Source of the DNA: Oscillospiraceae bacterium
GTDB lineage: Bacteria > Bacillota > Clostridia > Oscillospirales > Acutalibacteraceae
Reading direction: 5' to 3'
Assembly: GCA_019417045.1 (NCBI GenBank)
Contig: DXWE01000001.1
Coordinates: forward strand, 12,820 to 76,819
DNA: 64,000 nucleotides
Numbering within the stretch: position 1 is the stretch's first letter; every line of letters begins with the position of its first letter. The notes under the pieces were generated by a model. The model was not told the origin of the DNA, made no database searches, and saw nothing but the letters and a program-made list of their open reading frames with translations. Positions 33,937-42,407 of this stretch are shown one piece after another. A program made the position numbers and the translations under genes.

Positions 33937-36243
33937 TCATATCCCTCCTTCCTGTGTGGATCCCGACAGGGAGCCGAGCAGTTGTTTTATCTCCTCGTTG
34001 CTGACATTGCCAAAGGTTGGCAATGCATGCAGCGGGAGCTCCCGAATCATACCTTCCAGCAGCTTTTGGGTCCCTGACCCCAGCTGCTCCTGTGCCTCGC
34101 TTGTCTGTTTCCCGAACGGGGTCTTTTGCAGCAGCTCTCTGAGCTGCGTGATCTGCTGTTCCGACCCCAGCGCCAGCACATCCTCCACCGTGGTCGTCTC
34201 CTTCACGACGAGCGGCAGCTTCTGCTTGGAGCGGATGTGCAGCTGCGCGCTCAGCGGCAGGTTGCGGCTGCTGCCGCCGACGGATATCGTATAGGTTCCG
34301 CCGGGTATATGCCATCCGGCAAGCCGCTCCTCATAGTAGGCAAAGCTGCGGTCGTCCAGACAAAACGCCACTTCCTTTTCCTCTTTGGGGGCCAGCTCCA
34401 CCTTTGCAAAGCCCTTCAATTCCCTTGGTGCCCGCCGCACCTCGCCCGTGTCCCGCCCTGCGTGGACATAGAGCTGCACGACTTCCTTTCCCGTCCTGTC
34501 TCCGGTGTTCTTCACCCGCACCGTCGCCGTCACCATGTCCCCGTCTTCCACACTCGTCTTGTCCAGCGACAGCCCCGTATAGGCAAAGCTCGTATAGGAC
34601 AGGCCGTGCCCGAAGGGGAACAGCACCTCCATCTCCCGCGCGTCGTACCAGCGATATCCCACATGGATGTCCTCGCGGTAATGCACGGTTTTCCCGTCTC
34701 CCGGGAAATCCAGATAGGACGGCGTATCCTGTAACCGCAGCGGGAACGTCTCCGCCAGTTTGCCCGAGGGGTTCCGGTCGCCAAACAGCAGATCCACCGT
34801 CGCCTCCCCCACCGCCTCACCGGCCAGATACATCTCCAGCACCGCCGCCACGTCTTTCAACCACGGCATTGTCACGGGGCCGCCGTTGTGCAGCACGACC
34901 ACCGTCTGGGGCTGGGCCGCCGCGACCGCGGCGATCAGGGCGTTTTGTTCCGGCGGCAGCTCCAATCCGGACCGGTCATACCCCTCGGACTCCCAGCTGT
35001 CCGGCAGACCGGCAAACACGACCGCGCATTCGGCCTCCGCCGCCGCGCGCACCGCCTCCTCGAAGGCATTGTCTCCGAGGGGTTCTCCGCCGGCGGAAAA
35101 CCCTTCGGCATACCTCAGATTTGCCATTTCCTCCGCTGCGTTGAGCGCACAGGACACCCGCATGCTGTTCACATGGCTGGAACCGCCGCCCTGGTAGCGG
35201 GGGGTCTTCGCAAACCCGCCGATGAAGGCAACCGTGGCCCCTTTTTTCAGGGGCAGTACGCCGTTGTTTTTCAACAGGACGGCGGATTCGCCGGCCGCAC
35301 GGCGCGCAAATGCGTGCTGTTCTTCTGTGTCATACGCCTCTGCCGGCCCGCCGGTCCGCCGCCCCTGCCGGATCCAGGTGAGCAGTCGCTCCACGGCGTG
35401 GTCCAGCACCGCTTCGGGCAGCCGTCCCTCCTGCACGGCTCGGACGATCTGCCTGTCATTTTCCCCGCGGCTGGACGGCATCTCCAGCTCCAGGCCGGCC
35501 GCCAGTGCGCAGCATCTGTCATCCATGGCGCCCCAGTCCGTCATCACAATGCCGGTAAAGCCCCACTCCCGTCGGAGTACCTCGTTCAGCAACCAGGGGG
35601 ATTCGCAGCTGTATACCCCGTTGATCTGGTTATACGAGCACATCACCGACCAGGGATGCGCCTGCTTCACAATCTTTTCAAAACCGGCCAGATAGATCTC
35701 CCTGAGAGCCCGCTCGCTGACCTGCACATCGATGCTCATGCGGCGCTTTTCCTGATTGTTTGCCGCAAAGTGTTTCACGCTCACACCCGTCTGCGTCCCC
35801 TGCATGCCCTGCACATAGGCGGCTCCCAGCTCGCCCGTCAGGTACGGGTCCTCCGAGAGATATTCAAAGTTGCGCCCGCACAGAGGGCTGCGTTTGATAT
35901 TCACCGCCGGCCCCAGCACCGTATGTAAGCGCTCCGCCGCGGCCGCCTGCCCGAGGCGCTCTCCCAGCTGCCGGAGCAGCTCTATGTCAAAGCTGGCACC
36001 CAGCGCCGCCCCCGTGGGAAAGCACACGGCTTTGACGCTTTCGCTCATGCCCAGATGATCGGATTCTCCGGTCTGCTTGCGCAGGCCGTGCGGGCCGTCC
36101 GCCATCCTCACCGGGGCGATCCCCAGTCGTTCCACTGCCTTTGTCGTCCAGAAGTCGGCGCCGGAACACAGCCCGGCCTTTTCCTCCAGAGTCATCTGCG
36201 CAATGATTTCTTTCACTTCCGCTTGCACTCCCACAGCGCCCAT
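33937..36243 (-). CDS. Glycoside hydrolase family 3 beta-glucosidase-like enzyme
   Basis: A 768-residue cytoplasmic enzyme. The ATG at 36243 is chosen because GGAGAGGAGG precedes it, although the frame is open further upstream. The GH3 N-terminal barrel (about 10-300) holds the nucleophile in VMTDWGAMDD. It is followed by the alpha/beta sandwich domain, a fibronectin-III-like domain (about 570-640), and an extra C-terminal helical tail of about 100 residues, rich in Gln and Leu. It would release terminal sugars from imported oligosaccharides. Its promoter overlaps a 34-bp palindrome next to a TetR gene, which suggests induction when a ligand removes the repressor. Confidence 0.92.
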   Translation of the reverse strand: MGAVGVQAEVKEIIAQMTLEEKAGLCSGADFWTTKAVERLGIAPVRMADGPHGLRKQTGESDHLGMSESVKAVCFPTGAALGASFDIELLRQLGERLGQAAAAERLHTVLGPAVNIKRSPLCGRNFEYLSEDPYLTGELGAAYVQGMQGTQTGVSVKHFAANNQEKRRMSIDVQVSERALREIYLAGFEKIVKQAHPWSVMCSYNQINGVYSCESPWLLNEVLRREWGFTGIVMTDWGAMDDRCCALAAGLELEMPSSRGENDRQIVRAVQEGRLPEAVLDHAVERLLTWIRQGRRTGGPAEAYDTEEQHAFARRAAGESAVLLKNNGVLPLKKGATVAFIGGFAKTPRYQGGGSSHVNSMRVSCALNAAEEMANLRYAEGFSAGGEPLGDNAFEEAVRAAAEAECAVVFAGLPDSWESEGYDRSGLELPPEQNALIAAVAAAQPQTVVVLHNGGPVTMPWLKDVAAVLEMYLAGEAVGEATVDLLFGDRNPSGKLAETFPLRLQDTPSYLDFPGDGKTVHYREDIHVGYRWYDAREMEVLFPFGHGLSYTSFAYTGLSLDKTSVEDGDMVTATVRVKNTGDRTGKEVVQLYVHAGRDTGEVRRAPRELKGFAKVELAPKEEKEVAFCLDDRSFAYYEERLAGWHIPGGTYTISVGGSSRNLPLSAQLHIRSKQKLPLVVKETTTVEDVLALGSEQQITQLRELLQKTPFGKQTSEAQEQLGSGTQKLLEGMIRELPLHALPTFGNVSNEEIKQLLGSLSGSTQEGGI

Positions 36244-36294
36244 GAACGACCTCCTCTCCTTGTTTTGGGACATGTGTATCATAACTATATTTTG

Positions 36295-36340
36295 ATTATG
36301 GACGAAATAGGGCAGTTTGTCAATTGACAAACTGCCCTAT
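36295..36340 (-). promoter_or_regulatory. GH3 promoter overlapped by a 34-bp palindromic operator candidate
   Basis: Positions 36307-36340 are a perfect palindrome with core TTTGTCAATTGACAAA. On the minus strand its TTGACA (36323-36318) is the -35 box, spaced exactly 17 bp from CATAAT (36300-36295). A repressor on the palindrome would block the promoter. The neighbouring TetR-family protein is the obvious candidate. The palindrome could also act as a terminator for the tetR-like gene. Confidence 0.75.
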
Positions 36341-36359
36341 TTTTGTGAATTATATTTAT

Positions 36360-36980
36360 TTATTTTGCTGAAATCCCGTTGACGAGAATCTGGGGGAGCA
36401 GCGAAAGATATTCCTGGCTGTAGCCGTGCTCCTGCTGGTAGTGTTCCGCCCGGGGGATAATCCGCTGCGCCATGGCCAGCAGCGTGTTGAGCAAAAAGAG
36501 CCCCGTAAATCGGATCGAACCGTGCAGTTTTAAAGAGCCGTCCTGTTCCCCCTTTTTCAGCGCAACATCCACCATACCGCTGGACAGCCGCCTGTTAAAG
36601 GAGATATATTCCTCTGCCGCTTTGCTCTTCGGGTAGACATCGCTGAAAAACTGGTCGAATTCATCCAAGAAGCGCACCCATTTCGGATGTTCGATCAGCT
36701 TGTTCATATATCGGTTCAGCACCTGTAACAGCGCCTGGGCCCCGGTTTCCGTCCGGGGCTCCGGTTCCTCCAGCACCGTCTCGATCTCTGTAAGAATATG
36801 CACCGCGACGTTAAACGCAATGCTCTCCTTCGATTCAAAATGGCGGTACAGCGAACTGCGGCCGATCCCCGCCCGCTGGGCGATGTCCTTCATCTCGGTG
36901 GCCGCAATGCCCTTTTTCAAAAAGAGTTCCTGCGCAATTTCAATGATCTCTTCATCTTTGATATCAATGGGACGCGCCAT
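36360..36980 (-). CDS. TetR-family transcriptional regulator
   Basis: A 206-residue repressor. The ATG at 36980 fits the family N-terminus; the open frame extends further upstream. The helix-turn-helix lies at about residues 8-55 (MKDIAQRAGIGRSSLYRHF); the rest is a helical ligand-binding domain. It lies directly upstream of the GH3 and hydrolase genes, with the palindromic operator in between. A likely promoter on the minus strand is TTGCTT-N17-TATAAT (37070-37042). A CAATTGACGAAA half-site near the start of transcription suggests autoregulation. Confidence 0.9.
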   Translation of the reverse strand: MARPIDIKDEEIIEIAQELFLKKGIAATEMKDIAQRAGIGRSSLYRHFESKESIAFNVAVHILTEIETVLEEPEPRTETGAQALLQVLNRYMNKLIEHPKWVRFLDEFDQFFSDVYPKSKAAEEYISFNRRLSSGMVDVALKKGEQDGSLKLHGSIRFTGLFLLNTLLAMAQRIIPRAEHYQQEHGYSQEYLSLLPQILVNGISAK

Positions 36981-37255
36981 ATGAATTTTCCACTTCCCTC
37001 CACTTTTTGCCAACAGGCCTCTGATTTCGTCAATTGTTTCTATTATAAAAACCTGTGTCCCAAAAAGCAAGTGCCGATTGTTTTTTCTCTGGCTGGCTCC
37101 GGTTCGATTCCGCATGGTTTTCTCCCACTCCAGCAGATCCCCATTTCAAAATCGGCCCCTTGCTCTCATCAAGGCGATTTTACGTTTCAGCAAAAAAAAT
37201 ATCATACATAATTAATACCGCGTTCACAAAAAAGTCGCATTTACCCTGTATACTG

Positions 37256-37387
37256 AACGTGTACTCGGAAGCGGAGTGGAGCCGCACCCCTCCGTTTCAT
37301 ACAAGACGAGTACGAATACCCTCCTCAAGACACCCTCTAACGAATGGTAGGCAGCTCTATGAAAATAGGGCTGCCTATCATTTTTTT
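37256..37387 (+). ncRNA. Candidate C-rich small RNA (possible anti-ribosome-site regulator)
   Basis: A roughly 130-nt transcript is predicted from a TATACT -10 box (37249-37254) to a strong terminator at 37346-37387. GTACTCG (37261-37267) pairs with CGAGTAC (37307-37313) around an inner stem. Three C-rich motifs are present: ACCCCTCC (37286-37293), ACCCTCCTC (37318-37325) and CACCCTCT (37331-37338), the last two in a single-stranded spacer. They are complementary to GGAGGG-type ribosome sites, as in Firmicute C-rich sRNAs. No recognised RNA family was matched. The alternative is a 5' attenuator of the M23 gene that starts 85 nt later. Confidence 0.5.
37346..37387 (+). terminator. Strong rho-independent terminator
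   Basis: A 15-bp stem (two wobble pairs) is closed by a GAAA tetraloop, with arms GGTAGGCAGCTCTAT and ATAGGGCTGCCTATC, and is followed by seven T. No protein gene precedes it on this strand, which is the main evidence for a non-coding transcript here. Confidence 0.85.
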
Positions 37388-37471
37388 GCGGTTTTTTCCG
37401 GCTTTGAATATTTGCCCAAAACGCTGTCCACACTATCCGTACCAAGGTATTTGGAAACGGAGGAACAGCGC

Positions 37472-38212
37472 ATGAAAAAGATGCACCAGAGCGGCGAGTC
37501 CCGCTGGAAGCGGTTTTGGCAGGGCCGCGGCTTTTATGTGGCGTTGGCCGTCTGCCTGGTCGCGGTGTGCGGCCTCGCGGTCACCACCTTTATAGACGTG
37601 CTGGTTCAGGACTCCCCGGAGGATCCGATCTCCGATCCCTCCACTGCGCCCACGCAGCCTGCCGGGCAGGTAGCGACTGGCGTCCCGGACGATCGGACGA
37701 CCACCACGACGACCGAGACACCGACCACCACACAGCCCTCCTCCGTCGATACGGTGGAACCGGCGGACCTCTATGTGCTGCCCTTGACCAACGAGGTACT
37801 GGCGGAATACAGCGAGCAGCCCGTCTACTCCCTCACCATGCAGAGTTGGCGGGTGCACACGGGCACGGATTTCAAAGGCGAGATCGGCCAGGCGGTCAAG
37901 GCGGTGGCCGACGGCACTGTCCAGCAGGTATACACCGACGTGCTGTGGGGTGACTGCCTCGTCATCGATCACGGGTATGGCGTCCAATCCCTCTATTGCG
38001 GCGTGACCACCTCTCTTGCCGAGGGGGACACCGTAAAGGTGGGCGAGGAGATCGGCGCCCTGTCGACTATCCCCTGTGAGAGCCTGCTGTCGCCCCATCT
38101 GCATCTGGAGATGCGGGTATCTGATAAGACGGTCGACCCGGTGAAAGCAATCGGCCGGGAGGTCAAGCTGGTGACGGATCAGCCGACAGAGACCACCTCA
38201 CCGACGGCATAA
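37472..38212 (+). CDS. Membrane-anchored M23 (LytM) peptidase, SpoIIQ-like
   Basis: A 246-residue protein. The ATG at 37472 follows GGAGGAAC; the frame is open upstream, but that part looks non-coding. There is one N-terminal span (about 21-43), a Thr/Pro-rich stretch and a LytM domain (about 110-230). All zinc ligands are present: His129 and Asp133 in HTGTD, and His209/His211 in PHLHLE. An active D,L-endopeptidase is therefore expected. The layout matches clostridial SpoIIQ, which keeps its catalytic His during engulfment, but no other sporulation gene is near, so a vegetative wall hydrolase remains possible. Confidence 0.82.
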   Translation: MKKMHQSGESRWKRFWQGRGFYVALAVCLVAVCGLAVTTFIDVLVQDSPEDPISDPSTAPTQPAGQVATGVPDDRTTTTTTETPTTTQPSSVDTVEPADLYVLPLTNEVLAEYSEQPVYSLTMQSWRVHTGTDFKGEIGQAVKAVADGTVQQVYTDVLWGDCLVIDHGYGVQSLYCGVTTSLAEGDTVKVGEEIGALSTIPCESLLSPHLHLEMRVSDKTVDPVKAIGREVKLVTDQPTETTSPTA

Positions 38213-38271
38213 ATGGAGAAAAACCACGATTGCCCCCGGAAATCCCTTATGGGAACCGGTCAGAGGGGCAC

Positions 38272-38303
38272 AAAAAGAGGGCGGACACATCCGCCCTCTT
38301 TTT
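38272..38303. terminator. Bidirectional terminator
   Basis: AAAAAGAGGGCGGA pairs perfectly with TCCGCCCTCTTTTT around a CACA loop. It serves the rightward M23 gene and the leftward pyruvate kinase gene. Confidence 0.93.
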
Positions 38304-38333
38304 GTATGTGTCTCTTCCTGTTTCCGGTGTACC

Positions 38334-40079
38334 TCATTTCTGATTGTACATCACCGCACCGCGCTCCGCATCCAGCGTGACCGCGATCCCGCTCTTGAGC
38401 AGATGCGTTGCGTTGTGCGCGCCCACCAGCACCGGGATGTTCAGGGCCATTCCCACCGTGGCCGCGTGGCTGTTGAGGCCGTCCGCCTCCGTCACGATCC
38501 CCGCCGCCTCCTTGAGCAGCGGCAGCACACTGTTGTCCGTCTGCGGGATCACCAGGATATCCCCCGCGTGGAATTTGGCCTGCGCGGCCGCCGCATCCGG
38601 CACCACGCACAGGTTGCCACACACCGATCTCGTGCCGATCCCGTGGCCCTGTACCAGAATGTTGCCCACCAGGTGGACTTTGAGCAGGTTGGTGGTACCG
38701 GACACGCCGAGCGGCACGCCGCCGGTGATGACCACCAGCTCCCCGCTCTGCACCAGCCCCGCCTTTACCGCGCAGTCCACCGCGTGGTCGAACAGGTCGT
38801 CCATATTGTCCTTCTCCTGCGCCATCAACGGGGTCACACCCCATGACAGGTTCATCTGGCGGCAGGCGCGCTCGTTTGTCGTACAGCAGATGATGGGGCA
38901 CGCCGGGCGGAATTTGGAGATCATCCGCGCGGTCGCACCGGATTTTGTCACCGTGATGATCGCCGTGGCGCCGAGATCGTGCGCCGTGGTGACGGTCGCA
39001 TGGGAAATCGCGTTCGTCACCGTCGTATCCTCCGCCACGTCCCGCGCATTGAACCGCTTTTTATAGTCGATATCCCGCTCGGTACGCTCCGCGATACGCG
39101 CCATCGTCTTCACCGTCTCGACCGGATAGGCGCCGACCGCCGTCTCCCCCGACAGCATGATCGCACTGGTCCCATCGTAAATCGCGTTCGCCACGTCGGT
39201 CACTTCCGCCCGGGTGGGACGCGGGTTTTTCACCATGGAATCGAGCATCTGGGTCGCCGTGATGACCTGCAGCCCGGCGTTATATCCCTTTTTAATCATG
39301 ATCTTCTGGATAGGTGGCAGCTCCTCCAGCGGGATCTCCACCCCCATATCCCCGCGGGCGACCATGATGCCGTCCGACACCTTGAGGATCTCATCCAGAT
39401 GGTCGACCCCCTCCGCGTTCTCGATCTTGGAGATGATCCGGATCTCATGGTCGTTGTTCTTTTCCAGCTCTCGCCGGATCTGCAGCGCGTCCTCCGCGCA
39501 GCGCACAAACGACGCCGCGATAAAATCCGCGTCCATCTCCACCGCGAACGCGATATCCGACCGGTCGCGGTCGCTCAAAAACGGCATGGACAGATGTACG
39601 CCGGGCACGTTGATCCCCTTGTGGGCGGAGATGGTCCCGCCATTTAAAACCGTGCACCGGATCTCGGTGTCCGTGACCTGGTCGACCACCATGTCGATCA
39701 GCCCGTCGTCGATCAATATGTGGCAGCCGCGGCAGACATCCTTTGGCAGGCCGGCATACTGGATAAACCCGACCTTGTCGTCCCCCACCGTCTCCTTGGT
39801 GGTCAGCGTATACACGCTGCCGGCTTTCAGTTCTACTTTCGGCGTCTGAAACGTCCCAAGCCGGATCTCCGGCCCCTTGGTGTCGATGAGCACCGCCACC
39901 GGCCGGTGCAGCTCTTCCCGGATTCGCTTGACCATCTCGATCCGCCGGCGGTGGATGTCCTGGTCCTGGTGGGACATGTTGATCCGGGCCACGTCCATTC
40001 CCGCGAGCATCAGCCCGCGCAGAACTTCCGGATCGTCCGTCGCGGGTCCAAGTGTGCAAATAATTTTCGTCTTTCTCAT
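38334..40079 (-). CDS. pyk: Pyruvate kinase
   Basis: A 581-residue glycolytic enzyme that converts phosphoenolpyruvate and ADP to pyruvate and ATP. The ATG at 40079 is the family N-terminus (MRKTKIICTLGPA); the open frame reaches further upstream. Motifs include VARINMSH, IDTKGPEIRLG, the catalytic-lysine region IISKIENAEG and MVARGDMGVEIP. After the usual 470 residues there is the extra C-terminal domain (HAGDILVIPQTDNSVLP, GLNSHAA) that resembles the PEP-synthase swivelling domain and is typical of Firmicute enzymes. Confidence 0.97.
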   Translation of the reverse strand: MRKTKIICTLGPATDDPEVLRGLMLAGMDVARINMSHQDQDIHRRRIEMVKRIREELHRPVAVLIDTKGPEIRLGTFQTPKVELKAGSVYTLTTKETVGDDKVGFIQYAGLPKDVCRGCHILIDDGLIDMVVDQVTDTEIRCTVLNGGTISAHKGINVPGVHLSMPFLSDRDRSDIAFAVEMDADFIAASFVRCAEDALQIRRELEKNNDHEIRIISKIENAEGVDHLDEILKVSDGIMVARGDMGVEIPLEELPPIQKIMIKKGYNAGLQVITATQMLDSMVKNPRPTRAEVTDVANAIYDGTSAIMLSGETAVGAYPVETVKTMARIAERTERDIDYKKRFNARDVAEDTTVTNAISHATVTTAHDLGATAIITVTKSGATARMISKFRPACPIICCTTNERACRQMNLSWGVTPLMAQEKDNMDDLFDHAVDCAVKAGLVQSGELVVITGGVPLGVSGTTNLLKVHLVGNILVQGHGIGTRSVCGNLCVVPDAAAAQAKFHAGDILVIPQTDNSVLPLLKEAAGIVTEADGLNSHAATVGMALNIPVLVGAHNATHLLKSGIAVTLDAERGAVMYNQK

Positions 40080-40141
40080 ACTGTTTAGGGGTCCTTTCTG
40101 GTAAATCCAATGGGTCTCTGCATGCCAAAAGCGGAAGGCTG

Positions 40142-40810
40142 TCAGCCGTCGCCGCTCTCCCGCTGCCGGGGCGACCGCCGTCGCCTGCCGGCAACGAGCG
40201 CCAGCACCGCACAGATCACCAGCACCCCTCCCGAGACGCACAGCACTGCCAGCACGCCCGGCAGCCGCACCTGGCCGCCCGACGAGGCGGACGTGCCGAA
40301 TCTCCAGTTCAGCGGCGCGGTCAGCGCGGCGGAACCGGTATAGCCAAAATCACAGGACAGGCTGATCGTATAGGTCTCGCTGCCTCCTGCGGCGAGGTCA
40401 AACGCCGCGAGCTGCAAGCCGCCCTCTTCGTCCATGCAGTGCGCATAGGTGCCGCTGTACACCACCGTGTCGCCGCTCTGGACGGTCAGATACAACGCGT
40501 CCAGATACGCGAGCGCCGCCGGGTCGTCGTACGGCAGCTCCACCCGACGCAGGGCGATCGTCTCTGTCTCTTCGCCGCTGTTGCGCAGGGTCAGCCGGCC
40601 GCCCGTGCGGGTCTCCCCTGCCTGTAGCTGCGGAAATTCCCAAAAGGTGGGCGATTGCGAGTCGGCCGACAGGCTCCTGTCCGCCCCGAGCGTAAAGGTG
40701 CGCGCCGAACCGGTCGATTCCGCCGCCGTCACGCCACCGCACCACACGGCGATCACACCGGCCAACAGCACCGCCGCAGCGCCCCGATATCCCTTTTTCA
40801 TTCTTTTCAT
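40142..40810 (-). CDS. Single-span surface protein of unknown function
   Basis: A 222-residue protein. The ATG at 40810 is chosen because AAGGAAGGG lies upstream and the signal peptide starts there. The ectodomain of about 150 residues is beta-rich, followed by a C-terminal span and a basic tail (GRRRRSP). No Cys, no repeats and no catalytic motif are visible in the ectodomain. It follows a LamG protein of the same topology by 58 nt and is probably co-expressed with it. I do not recognise the family; it could be a structural or assembly partner. Confidence 0.6.
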   Translation of the reverse strand: MKRMKKGYRGAAAVLLAGVIAVWCGGVTAAESTGSARTFTLGADRSLSADSQSPTFWEFPQLQAGETRTGGRLTLRNSGEETETIALRRVELPYDDPAALAYLDALYLTVQSGDTVVYSGTYAHCMDEEGGLQLAAFDLAAGGSETYTISLSCDFGYTGSAALTAPLNWRFGTSASSGGQVRLPGVLAVLCVSGGVLVICAVLALVAGRRRRSPRQRESGDG

Positions 40811-40868
40811 GTCCGCGGTCCCTTCCTTCTTGAACGTCCGCTCCCGGCGGCAGGATCCCTCCTGCCCC

Positions 40869-41888
40869 CTACTGCCGGCGGCGCCATTCGCAGACATTCA
40901 CCACCACCGCAGCGACCGCGCATACCGCCAGCACGCCCGCCAGCACATACCAGCCCCACACCGGCAGGCCCAGATACGACGACGCATACGGCGTCACCGT
41001 CTCGTCCGCCTGCCTGGTCGGCAACGCCAGATCGTCCGTCCTCTCGGTCGGGAGATACGGCGCCTGCGTCGCCGGCATCTCCTCGTCAATCGAGGCGGCG
41101 CCCAGCGCCAGCTTGCGGATCTGTTCCTCGGTCAGCGCGTCGTTGTACAGCGCCGTATCGTCCAGCAGCGCGTTCAGCAGCGGGTCCTCCCACAGGCCCG
41201 TCCCAATCTGCAGCTGCCGGGCCTGCATGTCCGCCACACCCAGCCACAGGTCCTCCGAAAACCACAGCGAACCGTCGATATACAGCTTCAGAGCCTGCCC
41301 GTCCATGACCAGTGCCACATGGTGCCACTCGTTTTGGGGCAGCGCATACGTCTGCCCCCCCTCCGTGACCGGGTTGTACGCCCGGACCTGCGTGTCGTCC
41401 CGCACAAACTCCATATAGATCCCGTCCACCCGGGCGCCGGACTCCCCTGACTCGGCGTCCCACCCGTGCACGCTCACGGTGAGATACCGCTCCTCGCTGC
41501 GCGACATGGTGAGCAGCCGCTGCCAGTACTCCCCGGTCTCCCCGCCGCCGACGCTGCCCTGCCAGTTGATCCAGGTGACAAATGTCAGCTGGGGGATCTG
41601 CAACTCGTCATACCCCACCTCGAGGTATTCCGACTGCCCGTCGAGCCGCAGCGCCTGGCCGTGTACGCCGCCGTCCACCCAGGTCATCTCGTCGAGCGGG
41701 GTCTCTTCGCCGTTGCGGTAGAACAGCAGCGGTTCCTCCGACTCGCCCGGCTCTGTAATAAGCGTCATCTTCCCGTCGTCCAAAAAGACGTCGGGGACCA
41801 GCGCAGAAACAGGCAGCGCCAGACAGACGGCGCACAGCGCCGCCAGAAAGCCTGTCCCTATCTTCCAAACCCACGTGTTTCGTCTCAT
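40869..41888 (-). CDS. Single-span surface protein with LamG-like domain
   Basis: A 339-residue protein with GGGAG before the ATG and a signal peptide to about residue 30. A concanavalin/LamG-type domain (about 70-265) contains VDGGVHGQALRLDGQSEYLE and WHHVALVMDGQALKLYIDG, both characteristic of this fold. A linker, a C-terminal membrane span (about 308-330) and a basic end follow. It is likely to bind glycan or protein at the cell surface. It heads a two-gene operon with the small surface protein downstream. Confidence 0.78.
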   Translation of the reverse strand: MRRNTWVWKIGTGFLAALCAVCLALPVSALVPDVFLDDGKMTLITEPGESEEPLLFYRNGEETPLDEMTWVDGGVHGQALRLDGQSEYLEVGYDELQIPQLTFVTWINWQGSVGGGETGEYWQRLLTMSRSEERYLTVSVHGWDAESGESGARVDGIYMEFVRDDTQVRAYNPVTEGGQTYALPQNEWHHVALVMDGQALKLYIDGSLWFSEDLWLGVADMQARQLQIGTGLWEDPLLNALLDDTALYNDALTEEQIRKLALGAASIDEEMPATQAPYLPTERTDDLALPTRQADETVTPYASSYLGLPVWGWYVLAGVLAVCAVAAVVVNVCEWRRRQ

Positions 41889-41968
41889 AGGATTCTCCCT
41901 GTCCCCGTGTCTCTCTTAAAAACCCACAAGCGTATTCGGATAAATTATCCCATTATCTTCCCCAAATG

Positions 41969-42292
41969 TCAAGAGGGGTCCGGCCTGCCGTCCCACCAGA
42001 ATTGCCGCAGATCCACCCGGCCATCCGGCAAAAAACCAACCCCCTCCGCCTCCAGCAGCTCGCGCTGCCGGTTGCCGCCGCCAAAGGCGAACGCCTGCGA
42101 GACCTCGCCCTGCCGGTTGACCACCCGGAAACAGGGGATGTGCTCCGGATCGGGGTTGACGTGCAGCGCATACCCCACCACCTGCGACCAGCGGGGATTC
42201 CCCGCAAGCGCTGCGATCTGGCCGTAGGTGGCCACTTTTCCCGCCGGGATCTGGCGCACCACGGCGTATATTTTCTCAAACGTATTGGGCAT
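41969..42292 (-). CDS. Small MGMT/ATL-like DNA-repair protein
   Basis: A 107-residue protein; the ATG at 42292 is preceded by AAAGAGGTGAGGG. It covers only the DNA-binding and methyl-acceptor domain of O6-alkylguanine-DNA alkyltransferases: GKVATYGQIAALAG, the Arg-finger region NPRWSQVVGYAL, and the acceptor motif. The motif reads PCFRV in place of PCHRV, so the acceptor Cys54 is kept but the His that activates it is Phe55. It may bind alkyl lesions without repairing them efficiently, as ATL proteins do. It is transcribed alone. Confidence 0.85.
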   Translation of the reverse strand: MPNTFEKIYAVVRQIPAGKVATYGQIAALAGNPRWSQVVGYALHVNPDPEHIPCFRVVNRQGEVSQAFAFGGGNRQRELLEAEGVGFLPDGRVDLRQFWWDGRPDPS

Positions 42293-42350
42293 TTCCCTCA
42301 CCTCTTTCTTAGTGTACCATGTTCCTGCCCTTTTGAACAGGGGCAATAGA

Positions 42351-42382
42351 AAAAACCGGTGTGCAATTGCACACCGGTTTTT
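42351..42382. terminator. Perfect palindromic terminator
   Basis: A 32-bp perfect palindrome, AAAAACCGGTGTGCAA and its complement, is flanked by A/T runs and lies 25 nt after the end of the dockerin/FIVAR gene on the minus strand. Confidence 0.88.
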
Positions 42383-42407
42383 GGGAAAAACTCGGATTTA
42401 TGCGACT

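Noticed and set aside
31504..34077. An 857-codon open frame on the plus strand
   Set aside because: It is antisense to the membrane hydrolase and runs through a perfect palindromic terminator; no domain is recognisable.
37055..37471. N-terminal extension of the M23 peptidase
   Set aside because: The frame is open, but it crosses a strong terminator and the candidate sRNA. ATG 37472 has a good ribosome site and starts a membrane anchor.
38260..38901. A minus-strand frame of 213 codons overlapping pyruvate kinase
   Set aside because: It is in another frame of the same strand as pyk, crosses the terminator and has no coding features.
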